A stretch of DNA of 23,557 bases from a virus. Both the position numbers and the translations under genes were made by a program. The notes under the pieces were generated by a model. The model was not told where the DNA came from, did no database searches, and saw only the letters and a program-made list of their open reading frames with translations. Shown here piece after piece: positions 10,336 through 17,719 of this stretch. The stretch spans positions 1,909 through 25,465 of IMG/VR virus record IMGVR_UViG_3300030380_000952; one strand, written 5' to 3'. Every line of letters starts with the position of its first letter. Positions within the stretch are counted from its first letter, which is position 1.

Positions 10336-10832
10336 TGAACATATTTTATTTTGATGAGTGTCCGACTATATCAGCAGAAGCACAGCCTGATAAGATGCTA
10401 GTAAAGATGCCACTTGAAACAGCACAGATGTTATGCACAGCACACCGAGAACTAGATGGTGATAAGTACGCAGATGCTAATGGACTTTACAAACGTGCAT
10501 ACTGGAATCACCCATGTACTATATGGGCTAGAGAATCTAGCTCTAATTACTCGTGGTTGTATCGACACTTCCTAGCACTAGGCTTAGAGTATGAGTATAG
10601 GTATGGTAGGAAACATGCAAGTGTTGTCAAGCTAGAAGAACCATTGAGTAAGATGCCTGACAACATTACACATACAAGTCTTACACCACTAGCACAGGCT
10701 ATGCCTGAGGAGTATAAGAATGAGGATGCTATCATTGCTTATCGTGATTACTGCATTAACGAAAAACACTATGCCAAATGGGAACGCAATAGAACTAAGC
10801 CTATATGGTGGACAGCACAGGAAGCTGTTTAA
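10335..10832 (+). CDS. Conserved viral protein, 165 aa
   Basis: Belongs to a family I recall in many phages and large viruses, function not known to me. Conserved-looking blocks in order: MNIFYFDECP at the start, DKMLVKMPLETAQMLCTAHR (~20-40), NHPCTIWARESSSNYSWLYR (~55-75), YEYRYGRKHASV (~85-97) and YRDYCINEKHYAKWERNR near the end. Histidines, aspartates and arginines in these blocks suggest an enzyme active site. The ATG at 10335 is better spaced from GAGG than the one at 10332. The stop lies in GTTTAAAC (10827-10834). It is the last gene before a strong promoter. Confidence 0.75.
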   Translation: MNIFYFDECPTISAEAQPDKMLVKMPLETAQMLCTAHRELDGDKYADANGLYKRAYWNHPCTIWARESSSNYSWLYRHFLALGLEYEYRYGRKHASVVKLEEPLSKMPDNITHTSLTPLAQAMPEEYKNEDAIIAYRDYCINEKHYAKWERNRTKPIWWTAQEAV

Positions 10833-10850
10833 ACATTTTGAAATTAAGTA

Positions 10851-10879
10851 TTGACAAGAGTTTCTATTCATGTTATAAT
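10851..10879 (+). promoter_or_regulatory. Strong extended -10 promoter
   Basis: Perfect TTGACA (10851-10856), 17 bp, perfect TATAAT (10874-10879), with TGT before the -10. Predicted start at about 10886, two bases before the ATG of the next gene. Confidence 0.85.
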
Positions 10880-10887
10880 GGCACCTT

Positions 10888-11091
10888 ATGTATTTAAAAG
10901 AAAGAGAACAGTACTATACAGAGATTCTAACTCGTGATGAGTATAGAAAATTTGGTGAGTACCTAACAACAAACAACCTAAACATTGGGCACGTTGTTGA
11001 AAAGTTAGATGATACATTCAAGGTGACATTATCTAGTACACCTCTTACCTTTTGGGAGGAGATACTAGAATCAATTAGAACTCTTGATTAA
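10888..11091 (+). CDS. Hypothetical protein, 67 aa, probably leaderless
   Basis: MYLKEREQYYTEILTRDEYR continues KFGEYLTTNNLNIGHVVEKL and ends WEEILESIRTLD; small, acidic, alpha/beta-like. Only 8 nt separate the -10 box from the ATG and there is no ribosome-binding site, so translation of a leaderless or near-leaderless mRNA is expected. No later in-frame start has a good site. Function unknown. Confidence 0.65.
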   Translation: MYLKEREQYYTEILTRDEYRKFGEYLTTNNLNIGHVVEKLDDTFKVTLSSTPLTFWEEILESIRTLD

Positions 11092-11098
11092 GTATACT

Positions 11099-11296
11099 AT
11101 GGGACAGCCCTCAAATGTAACTTCCTTTAGTCCGTGGTATTCGACTTTGGTTGAGCAAGTTTTCGGTGCTTTGTGCAACAAGAACCGACCCCGTTTAAAC
11201 ACACTCAAAATTAATTTAAAAAACTACTGTACTTTTTTATTAAAGTATGTTATAATGCACACACTTAATACAACAAAGGAGGAAACTTATGTATGA
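11099..11296 (+). CDS. Doubtful ORF, 65 aa
   Basis: An open frame beginning MGQPSNVTSFSPWYSTLVEQ and continuing VFGALCNKNRP has protein-like composition for about 31 residues; after the GTTTAAAC copy (11193) it becomes low-quality and runs through the next gene's promoter and ribosome-binding site. No Shine-Dalgarno is seen. It could be the remnant of a real gene, or the bases may act as RNA: TCGGT (11163-11167) and ACCGA (11184-11188) can pair. If it is not a gene, this 197-bp gap holds only that hairpin, a GTTTAAAC copy and the ssb promoter. Confidence 0.25.
   Translation: MGQPSNVTSFSPWYSTLVEQVFGALCNKNRPRLNTLKINLKNYCTFLLKYVIMHTLNTTKEETYV
11228..11256 (+). promoter_or_regulatory. Extended -10 promoter of the replication genes
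   Basis: Perfect TATAAT (11251-11256) preceded by TGT; the -35 at 17 bp is TGTACT, a weak match. AAAGTATG lies before the -10 as in the 6212 and 8940 promoters. Start near 11263, 26 nt before the ATG of the ssDNA-binding protein. Confidence 0.75.
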
Positions 11297-11699
11297 GTAT
11301 GTAGAAGGAAAGGCTATGTGGGCTAACGTCACTACGCCTAACACTAGGTTCGGTGACCCTAAATATCAAATCACCGTGTTGACTGATAAAGAAACAGCAG
11401 AGAGGTTAGAATCTGTTGGACTTTCTCAAGTAAAGGATAGAGCTGGTAACTTCAAGTATGAAGAACCTGCGTTCTCTTTTAGTAGAAAAGTTGAGGTTGC
11501 TGGTAGAACAAACACTGCACCTAAGTTAGTTGATGTTGATGGCAACCCAATGGATGTTTCTGTTGGTAATGGTTCTGATGTTAAGGTAAAGATTAAACCT
11601 TATACAGGAAAGTATGGTACGTTTGCTGAGTTGATAGCTGTGAAAGTTAATAACTTAGTAGAATATACTGAGGCTGATACAGATAACGAGGAGTTTTAA
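11289..11699 (+). CDS. Single-stranded DNA-binding protein
   Basis: 136 aa, start after AAAGGAGGAAAC. The OB-fold-like sequence begins GKAMWANVTTPNTRFGDPKY, then ITVLTDKETAERLESVGL, VGNGSDVKVKIKPYTGKYG and ELIAVKVNNLVEY, a pattern of the SSB proteins found beside phage T7-like replication genes. The acidic tail ending DTDNEEF is typical of SSBs and of T7 gp2.5, where it contacts polymerase and helicase. It is the first gene of the replication operon behind its own promoter, which suits a protein needed in quantity. The family assignment rests on pattern and position. Confidence 0.82.
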   Translation: MYEYVEGKAMWANVTTPNTRFGDPKYQITVLTDKETAERLESVGLSQVKDRAGNFKYEEPAFSFSRKVEVAGRTNTAPKLVDVDGNPMDVSVGNGSDVKVKIKPYTGKYGTFAELIAVKVNNLVEYTEADTDNEEF

Positions 11700-11701
11700 T
11701 T

Positions 11702-11962
11702 ATGATTATTACAATTAATAATGATGATGGAACTACTGCTTATGATGTTAACAATATCAGTGATGATAAAACAAAGCAAGAGGCTACTGTTATCGTACAG
11801 AAAGTGGGTAACTTACAAGTTATCATAGAAGCTTTAGACTTTGCAAGTCGTACACATCGAGCTAACTTAGAAGAGTTACTTAAAGATAGAGACGAAGCTG
11901 TTGTTAAATCAGAAGAACCTGAAGTGGAGGTTGAAGAACCTACTGAAACAGAAGATAAATAA
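11702..11962 (+). CDS. Acidic hypothetical protein, 86 aa
   Basis: Follows the SSB gene by two bases; GAGGAG is in the SSB gene's last codons. MIITINNDDGTTAYDVNNIS, then QEATVIVQKVGNLQVIIEAL and FASRTHRANLEELLKDRDEA, ending in a long acidic tail EEPEVEVEEPTETEDK. The tail resembles those of SSB-interacting proteins. Being between the SSB and the primase-helicase it is probably a replication accessory protein (inference). Confidence 0.72.
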   Translation: MIITINNDDGTTAYDVNNISDDKTKQEATVIVQKVGNLQVIIEALDFASRTHRANLEELLKDRDEAVVKSEEPEVEVEEPTETEDK

Positions 11963-11983
11963 TAACCATTAGTGAGGGCTAAT

Positions 11984-13663
11984 ATGGAAAACAAAACTTG
12001 GGATAAGTTACATCAACCATGTCCACTTTGTAATAGTAGCGATGCTGTAGGAATAAATGCAGATGGCTCGGCAAAGTGTTTCAGTTGTGGAGAATTTATG
12101 CCTAACTATAATAATTCATGTGAAGGAAAAGATATGGTACAACAAACAACAACAAATCAAACAACGTTTAAACAACCTGATAACTTAGATACAGGTACTT
12201 TCTCTGCACTAACTGATAGACGTATCTCTCAAGGTACTGCTACAAAGTATGGTGTAAAGGTTGTACATGATCTACAAGGTAAGGTTACTAAACACATGTA
12301 TCCATATTATAATGGACACGAGATTTCTGCTACAAAAATTAGAAACGTTGAGAAGAAAGATTTCTTTGTCAATGGTTCTTACAATGAGACAGGATTGTTT
12401 GGTCAGCAGTTGTTTAAGAGTGGCAAGTATGTCACCATAACCGAAGGGGAGTGTGATGCTATGGCAGCTTACGAACTACTTGGTAGTAAGTGGGCTGTGG
12501 TATCCATCAAGCGTGGTGCACAAGGAGCAGTCAGAGATATTAAAGAAAGCCTAGAGTTCTTTGATGACTTTGAAAATGTTATCGTTGCTTTTGATAATGA
12601 TAAGGCAGGTAAAGAAGCATCAGTTAAAGTTGCGAGGTTGTTTAAACCCGGCAAGGCTAGGATACTCACACTTCCTAATGGGTTCAAAGACCCTAATGAA
12701 ATGTTACGTGACAACAGACATAAAGATTTTGTTGAAGCGTGGTGGGCTAGTAAAGTTTATACACCATCAGGTGTCATAAATGTTACAGAACAACGTGAGA
12801 AGTTTCATAATCGTGAGAAGAAACAAAGCATCCCATATCCTTATGAAGGACTAAACAAAAAGCTGTATGGCTTAAGACAGGGTGAGCTTGTAACTCTTAC
12901 AGGTGGTACAGGACTAGGTAAGTCTAGTGTAACCAGAGAGATAGAGCATTGGCTTGTAAAACAAACACAGGACAACGTAGGCATCATAGCATTAGAAGAA
13001 GACTGGAGACGTACCATTGATGGTATACTTTCTATTGAAGCTAACGCTAGGTTATACATTGACCAAGAACGTGAGAAGTTTTCTAAAGAAGAACTTGATA
13101 AGATGTTTGACATCTTGTATGATGGTGAGAATAAAAACAGAGTATGGGTTCATTCCCACTTTGGCACCAACGACATTGATGATATCTTTACTAAGCTTCG
13201 CTTTATGATTATTGGATGTGACTGTAAGTGGGTGGTAGTAGATCATTTACATATGTTAGTCAGTGCAGTACATGAAGGTGATGAGAGACGAGCCATTGAT
13301 TCTATTATGACTAGACTTAGAAGTTTAGTTGAAGAGACAGGTGCAGGTATTATACTTGTATCACATCTTAGACGTGTCGATGGAAACAAAGGACATGAGA
13401 ATGGTATTGAAGTAAGTCTCTCTCATCTACGTGGCTCTAATAGTATTGGTCAGTTATCAGATTGTGTTATTGCATTAGAACGCAACCAACAATCAGATGA
13501 CCCCGATGAAGCTAGAACTACAAGACTGCGTATTCTTAAATCAAGATACACAGGTGATGTAGGTATGGCAGCTAGAGTTATCTATGATGCAGATACAGGT
13601 AGATTAACAGAGCTAACGGATGAGGACATAGAGTTTGACCCGTCAGCAGATGAGGCATTTTAA
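11984..13663 (+). CDS. T7 gp4-like primase-helicase
   Basis: 559 aa; start ATG 11984 after GAGGG. N-terminal zinc motif C13-x2-C16 and C32-x2-C35; TOPRIM primase with ITEGECD (E154) and FDNDKAG (D204, D206); C-terminal RecA-like helicase with Walker A GGTGLGKSS (~307-315), Walker B VVVDHLHML, and SHLRR and LRGSNSIGQLSD motifs as in DnaB-family helicases. The acidic end EDIEFDPSADEAF corresponds to the tail through which T7 gp4 contacts its polymerase. It unwinds the fork and makes primers for the polymerase encoded next. Two GTTTAAAC copies (12166, 12640) are read as Phe-Lys. Confidence 0.96.
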   Translation: MENKTWDKLHQPCPLCNSSDAVGINADGSAKCFSCGEFMPNYNNSCEGKDMVQQTTTNQTTFKQPDNLDTGTFSALTDRRISQGTATKYGVKVVHDLQGKVTKHMYPYYNGHEISATKIRNVEKKDFFVNGSYNETGLFGQQLFKSGKYVTITEGECDAMAAYELLGSKWAVVSIKRGAQGAVRDIKESLEFFDDFENVIVAFDNDKAGKEASVKVARLFKPGKARILTLPNGFKDPNEMLRDNRHKDFVEAWWASKVYTPSGVINVTEQREKFHNREKKQSIPYPYEGLNKKLYGLRQGELVTLTGGTGLGKSSVTREIEHWLVKQTQDNVGIIALEEDWRRTIDGILSIEANARLYIDQEREKFSKEELDKMFDILYDGENKNRVWVHSHFGTNDIDDIFTKLRFMIIGCDCKWVVVDHLHMLVSAVHEGDERRAIDSIMTRLRSLVEETGAGIILVSHLRRVDGNKGHENGIEVSLSHLRGSNSIGQLSDCVIALERNQQSDDPDEARTTRLRILKSRYTGDVGMAARVIYDADTGRLTELTDEDIEFDPSADEAF

Positions 13664-13665
13664 TT

Positions 13666-15399
13666 ATGGATTTAGTATTTGATATTGAGACAGACGATTT
13701 ACAAGCGACACTTGTACATTGTATTGTAGCTCAAGATGCAGAGACAGGTGAGATATTTAAATTCCCTCCTCATAAATTAGAAGAAGGGTATAAGTTTCTT
13801 GCAACAGCAGACAGGCTCATTGGACATAACATCATTGGTTTTGATATTCCAATGGTTCAAAAGTTTGGAGGTGTTGATCTCAGCAATAAAGAAGTAATAG
13901 ATACTCTTGTATTATCAAGGCTGTTCAATCCTAACAGAGATGGAGGTCATAGCCTAGAAAGCTGGGGCTTTAGACTTGGACTATCTAAGATTGAGTTTGA
14001 AGATTACTTAAATTATTCTACTGAAATGTTAGACTACTGTGTTCGTGACGTTACTTTAAATACTTTAGTATATAAAAACTTACGTAATGAATCCAAAGGA
14101 TTTAGTAAAGGTTGCATTGAACTAGAACAGTCTATAGCTGGTATTATAAAACAGCAAGAAGTAAATGGATTTAAGTTTGACATGCAATCTGCACTAGTTC
14201 TTTTGGCAGAACTAAGAGAAAAGAAACAACAGATTGAAGACGAAGTTCACGATACGTTTAAACCTAAGTGGGTAGATACTAAATTAGTTACGCCTTACAT
14301 TAGGACGACAGATGGTAAGCTTTCTAAACGTGGTCTTACCGATGATGAATATGCAAGGTGTTTAAACACTATGAACTATGAACCATTTATGAGACAAACG
14401 TTACAAGACTTTAATCTTGGTTCTCGTAAACAGATAGGAGAATATCTTATCGACTTTGGTTGGAAGCCTGAAAGGTTTACACCTACTGGTCAGCCGATTG
14501 TCGATGAGAAAACTTTATCAGAGGTTACACATATACGTGAAGCTAAACTTATAGCAGACTTCTTATTGATACAGAAACGAATAGCACAGGTTGATTCATG
14601 GGTTAGTTCTGTTAGAGATGATGGTAGAGTTCATGGCTTTGTTATACCTAACGGTGCTATCACAGGTCGGATGACCCATAGGAATCCTAACATGGCTCAA
14701 GTCCCATCGGTTCACAGTCCTTATGGTAAAGAGTGTAGGTCTTGTTGGGTTGTTGATGATGGCAATGTTTTATTAGGTGTAGATGCTAGTGGTCTAGAAC
14801 TTAGAATGTTAGCACACTATATGGATGATAAAGATTATATCAAGGAGATATTAGATGGAGATATACACACAGCTAATCAAAAAGCTGCAAAACTTAAATC
14901 AAGAAATCAGGCAAAAACATTCATCTATGCACTCATGTACGGTGCGGGAGATGAAAAGCTTGGCAAAGTGGTCGAAGGAAATACGACAGATGGTAGACGA
15001 GCTAGAGAATATTTCTTCGATAATAACCCTGCATTTAAATCTCTTAGAGATAGAGTTACAAGAGCAGCAGGGAAAAAATTCCTTAAAGGATTAGATGGTA
15101 GAAAGCTTTACATAAGAAATAATCATGCAGCTCTGAACACTTTATTACAGGGAGCAGGTGCTATTGTTATGAAGAAAGCTTTAACTATACTTGATGGATT
15201 ACTTAAGTTAAATACTATAGACTATAAGTTTGTAGCTAACATCCATGATGAGTGGCAGATAGAAGTAAAAGAATCTCAAGCAGATTTTGTTGGAGAGATG
15301 GCAGTTAAAAGTTTTAAACAAGCAGGTGAATTTTATAATCTTCGTTGTCCTTTAGATGGCGAGTACAAAATAGGGAGGGACTGGAGTGAAACACATTGA
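13666..15399 (+). CDS. polA: DNA polymerase, family A, with proofreading
   Basis: 577 aa, two bases after the helicase. The 3'-5' exonuclease looks active: FDIET (D6, E8), IGHNIIGFDIP, and DYCVRDV near residue 130. Polymerase motif A DASGLELRMLAHYM (D373), motif B R413-x3-K417-x3-Y421-x3-YG, and motif C HDEW (D528, E529) are intact. The position equivalent to E. coli Phe762 is Tyr421, as in T7 polymerase. At 577 aa it is shorter than T7 polymerase (about 700), and I see no counterpart of the thioredoxin-binding insertion. GTTTAAAC copies at 14256 and 14360. It overlaps the next gene by 14 nt. Confidence 0.97.
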   Translation: MDLVFDIETDDLQATLVHCIVAQDAETGEIFKFPPHKLEEGYKFLATADRLIGHNIIGFDIPMVQKFGGVDLSNKEVIDTLVLSRLFNPNRDGGHSLESWGFRLGLSKIEFEDYLNYSTEMLDYCVRDVTLNTLVYKNLRNESKGFSKGCIELEQSIAGIIKQQEVNGFKFDMQSALVLLAELREKKQQIEDEVHDTFKPKWVDTKLVTPYIRTTDGKLSKRGLTDDEYARCLNTMNYEPFMRQTLQDFNLGSRKQIGEYLIDFGWKPERFTPTGQPIVDEKTLSEVTHIREAKLIADFLLIQKRIAQVDSWVSSVRDDGRVHGFVIPNGAITGRMTHRNPNMAQVPSVHSPYGKECRSCWVVDDGNVLLGVDASGLELRMLAHYMDDKDYIKEILDGDIHTANQKAAKLKSRNQAKTFIYALMYGAGDEKLGKVVEGNTTDGRRAREYFFDNNPAFKSLRDRVTRAAGKKFLKGLDGRKLYIRNNHAALNTLLQGAGAIVMKKALTILDGLLKLNTIDYKFVANIHDEWQIEVKESQADFVGEMAVKSFKQAGEFYNLRCPLDGEYKIGRDWSETH

Positions 15400-15907
15400 T
15401 AAACATTGTATAGACTGTTCTACATTATTAGTATTAGAAGAAAACTGGACACAGGCTAGATTAGAACAAGGAAAATATGTTTGTAAACCTTGTTGGCATG
15501 TAAGAGATTCTCACCGAATGTATGTTAACGGTAAACATATATCAGTAAAACATCCATTACATAAGCCGGGAAAATTTAAAACTTTTGAAGATGCAGCCTT
15601 TAGTTCATTGTCTAGATACACTACGTCTTCAGAAGGAGAAGTGTATATCATAACTAATCCTGCTTGGAAAGGCTGGATTAAAGTTGGTATGGCTATTGAT
15701 TCTGAAGATAGATGTAAAGGTTACCAAACATCTAGCCCCTTACGAGATTTTAAATTAAAGTTTAAAAAATACTTTGATGATAGACGAACTGCTGAACAAA
15801 CAGCCCATACTTTATGTGCTAAGAAAGCAGACAAACGTAAAGGCGAATGGTTTAAGTTAGATATAAAGATAGCAAAAGATATAATAAATAACATGGAGGT
15901 CGTTTAA
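15386..15907 (+). CDS. GIY-YIG (T5orf172/Mug113-like) protein with zinc motif
   Basis: 173 aa, GTG start at 15386 after GGGAGGGA. Two CxxC pairs (C8/C11, C33/C36) form a probable zinc finger. Residues ~84-160 have the T5orf172-type GIY-YIG pattern: GEVYIIT, then GWIKVG, a conserved Arg (R109 in SEDRCKGYQ), TAEQTAH (E127) and the final GEWFKL. Such proteins are putative nucleases; this one sits between polymerase and exonuclease genes, a usual place for free-standing homing-type nucleases but also for replication nucleases. Its frame ends GGAGGTC-GTTTAAAC, giving ...Val-Val-stop and the next gene's start block. Confidence 0.8.
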   Translation: MKHIDKHCIDCSTLLVLEENWTQARLEQGKYVCKPCWHVRDSHRMYVNGKHISVKHPLHKPGKFKTFEDAAFSSLSRYTTSSEGEVYIITNPAWKGWIKVGMAIDSEDRCKGYQTSSPLRDFKLKFKKYFDDRRTAEQTAHTLCAKKADKRKGEWFKLDIKIAKDIINNMEVV

Positions 15908-15909
15908 AC

Positions 15910-16782
15910 ATGGCTAAATCAAAGAAAACTCTTGACACACTGGTCGAAGATATATATAATAAGATAGGTGTACTTGCTGATGGTGAGCATATTGACTTAG
16001 ACGAGGACACCATTGAACAGTTTGGAGAATCCATGAAAGAGATTCTTTACAGTTGGTCACACCCTGAACCACGTGGTAAGTCTACTCTTCGTATGTCTAA
16101 CATAGGGAAGAAAGAAAGACAGCTATGGTTTGACATGAAGACTGAAGGTACGCCTGAAAGGATGCCACCCTCTTTATTTATTAAGTTCTTATACGGGCAC
16201 TTGCTTGAAGAGATTGTGTTGTTTTTAATAAAGCTATCAGGACATACAGTTACTAGTGAACAAAAAGAAGTTACAGTATCAGGCATCAAAGGACACATGG
16301 ACTGTGTTATTGATGGTGAGGTAGTAGATATCAAGACAGCTTCAGGCTTTGCCTTCAAGAAGTTTAAAGATGGAACACTAGCAGAGAATGATATCTTTGG
16401 ATACATGGCTCAACTTGCAGGATACGAATCAGCAGAAGGTACAAGCAATGGTGGGTTCTTAGCTTTAAATAAAGAGTCAGGTGAGTTAGCTTTATACAAG
16501 CCAGATAACTTTGACAAGCCTAACATCAAGAAGAAAATAAGGGATGTTAAAGCAGCAGTAAAGCTGGACAAGCCACCTAATTTATGTTATAATCCTATAC
16601 CTGATGGCAAGTCTGGTAACATGCAACTACCTAGAGAGTGTGTATATTGCAGACATAAGTTTGAATGTCATAAAGATTCTAATGAAGGTAAAGGTTTAAG
16701 AGTATTTAAATATTCTAATGGACTAAGATACTTAACTCAAGTACCTAAAGTTCCTAATGTCATAGAGGTGACACAAGTATGA
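15910..16782 (+). CDS. PD-(D/E)XK exonuclease, Cas4/RecB-like, Fe-S type
   Basis: 290 aa. Start block GGAGGTC-GTTTAAAC-ATG. The nuclease core is GHLLEE (~96-101), GHMDCVIDGEVVDIKTAS (D131, D140, K142) and QLAGY (Q168, Y172), the RecB-family motifs. The C-terminus has C236, then C254-x2-C257-x5-C263; the last three match the C-x2-C-x5-C of AddB/Cas4-type Fe-S nucleases, so a 4Fe-4S cluster is probable. It likely degrades host DNA or processes replication and recombination ends, the role of gp6 in T7. The next gene overlaps through ATGA. Confidence 0.87.
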   Translation: MAKSKKTLDTLVEDIYNKIGVLADGEHIDLDEDTIEQFGESMKEILYSWSHPEPRGKSTLRMSNIGKKERQLWFDMKTEGTPERMPPSLFIKFLYGHLLEEIVLFLIKLSGHTVTSEQKEVTVSGIKGHMDCVIDGEVVDIKTASGFAFKKFKDGTLAENDIFGYMAQLAGYESAEGTSNGGFLALNKESGELALYKPDNFDKPNIKKKIRDVKAAVKLDKPPNLCYNPIPDGKSGNMQLPRECVYCRHKFECHKDSNEGKGLRVFKYSNGLRYLTQVPKVPNVIEVTQV

Positions 16783-17027
16783 GTGGTAAAAGATCAAAGA
16801 AGTTAAGAAGAAAAGCAAAAGACTTACTCATTGAATGGATTAGAACTATGGTTCCTGATGGAGAAGACCCTAATAGAATCAATAGACAAAACCTAGACGA
16901 GTTCTTGCCTACGCAAACACATATCTTTGCAGGTGGACAATTTAGAATGAGTGCCTATACTTTAAAATGGTTTTATAAAAAAGTAAAACGTAACCCCGAT
17001 GTAACACTGGAGAACATCAATGCCTAA
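16779..17027 (+). CDS. Hypothetical protein, 82 aa
   Basis: Coupled to the exonuclease by a 4-nt overlap. MSGKRSKKLRRKAKDLLIEW, then a middle with FLPTQTHIFAGGQFRMSAYT and LKWFYKKVKRNP. I recall similar proteins in marine phages without known function. Basic N-terminus and small size, between two nucleases, suggest a DNA-related accessory role (inference). It overlaps the endonuclease gene by 8 nt. Confidence 0.78.
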   Translation: MSGKRSKKLRRKAKDLLIEWIRTMVPDGEDPNRINRQNLDEFLPTQTHIFAGGQFRMSAYTLKWFYKKVKRNPDVTLENINA

Positions 17028-17457
17028 AAGAGTACCTCGTAAACCGAGACCAAAGAAGATAGGAATACCTAAAGGATATGATAGCATGTGGGAAGTTACC
17101 TTACATGAAACTATATTACAAGACTGGAAACATCACTATGAGTCTATAAAGTATATCATTAAGAAAGATTACGAAGTAGACTTTGCTAAAACAATAGAAG
17201 ATAAAACTATATTGTTAGAAGCAAAGGGTAGATTTTGGGACCACGCTGAGTACAGTAAGTATCTTTGGATAAGAGAAGCACTACCTTCGAACATGGAGTT
17301 AGTCTTCTTATTTCAAAAACCTTTCTCTCCTATGCCGGGAGCAAAGGTTAGGAAGAATGGAACCAAACGAACCCACGCTGAGTGGGCTGAAACTAATAAC
17401 TTTAGATGGTTTAGTGAAGACACTTTACCTGATGACTGGAGAAATGATGGAGTATAA
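17020..17457 (+). CDS. Endonuclease I (T7 gp3-like Holliday-junction resolvase)
   Basis: 145 aa. The arrangement matches T7 endonuclease I: a basic N-terminus, an early Glu in MWEVTLHE (E25 or E30), D54 in YEVDFAK, and E67-x-K69 in LLEAKGRF, followed by YLWIREALP (compare T7 'LLIREQHPE') and a C-terminal FRWFSEDTLPDDW. It resolves branched DNA before packaging and helps to break down host DNA. It lies next to the exonuclease as a functional pair. The C-terminal end overlaps the DUF3310-like gene by 11 nt. Confidence 0.87.
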   Translation: MPKRVPRKPRPKKIGIPKGYDSMWEVTLHETILQDWKHHYESIKYIIKKDYEVDFAKTIEDKTILLEAKGRFWDHAEYSKYLWIREALPSNMELVFLFQKPFSPMPGAKVRKNGTKRTHAEWAETNNFRWFSEDTLPDDWRNDGV

Positions 17458-17719
17458 ATTTAACGAAAGAAGATATATAGTTGAGTTAAAAGAATATATT
17501 GACAATACTTATGGCGAACACTATGCTTCCGATAAGTATCAAGCAACTGATATCATTATTGATTCTGGTCATGGCGAAGGCTTTTGCATTGGAAACATTA
17601 TGAAGTATGCTAAACGTTACGGAAACAAAGATGGTAAGAATAGAAAAGATTTGTTAAAGATACTACACTATTGTATAATTATGTTGAACATACTTGATAA
17701 GGAAACAAACAATGATTGA
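17447..17719 (+). CDS. DUF3310-like protein, 90 aa
   Basis: ATG 17447 follows CTGGAG with 5-nt spacing; 17444 is an alternative. Pattern GEHYASDKYQATDIIIDSGH, then IGNIMKYAKRYGNKDGKNRK and DLLKILHYCI, matches DUF3310, whose phage T7 member gp1.7 is a nucleotide kinase. Here it is followed directly by the ribonucleotide reductase, which supports a role in nucleotide supply. It overlaps the next gene by 8 nt. Confidence 0.82.
   Translation: MEYKFNERRYIVELKEYIDNTYGEHYASDKYQATDIIIDSGHGEGFCIGNIMKYAKRYGNKDGKNRKDLLKILHYCIIMLNILDKETNND

Noticed and set aside
12782-12789. TGTTACA heptamer like the 8183 array
   Set aside because: Single copy inside the primase-helicase gene; single heptamers are expected by chance in a window of this size. 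The same holds for one near 22670.
12469-13246. Several opposite-strand and shifted frames in the primase-helicase gene
   Set aside because: They overlap a gene with clear motifs throughout, and none has a ribosome-binding site or recognisable protein features.
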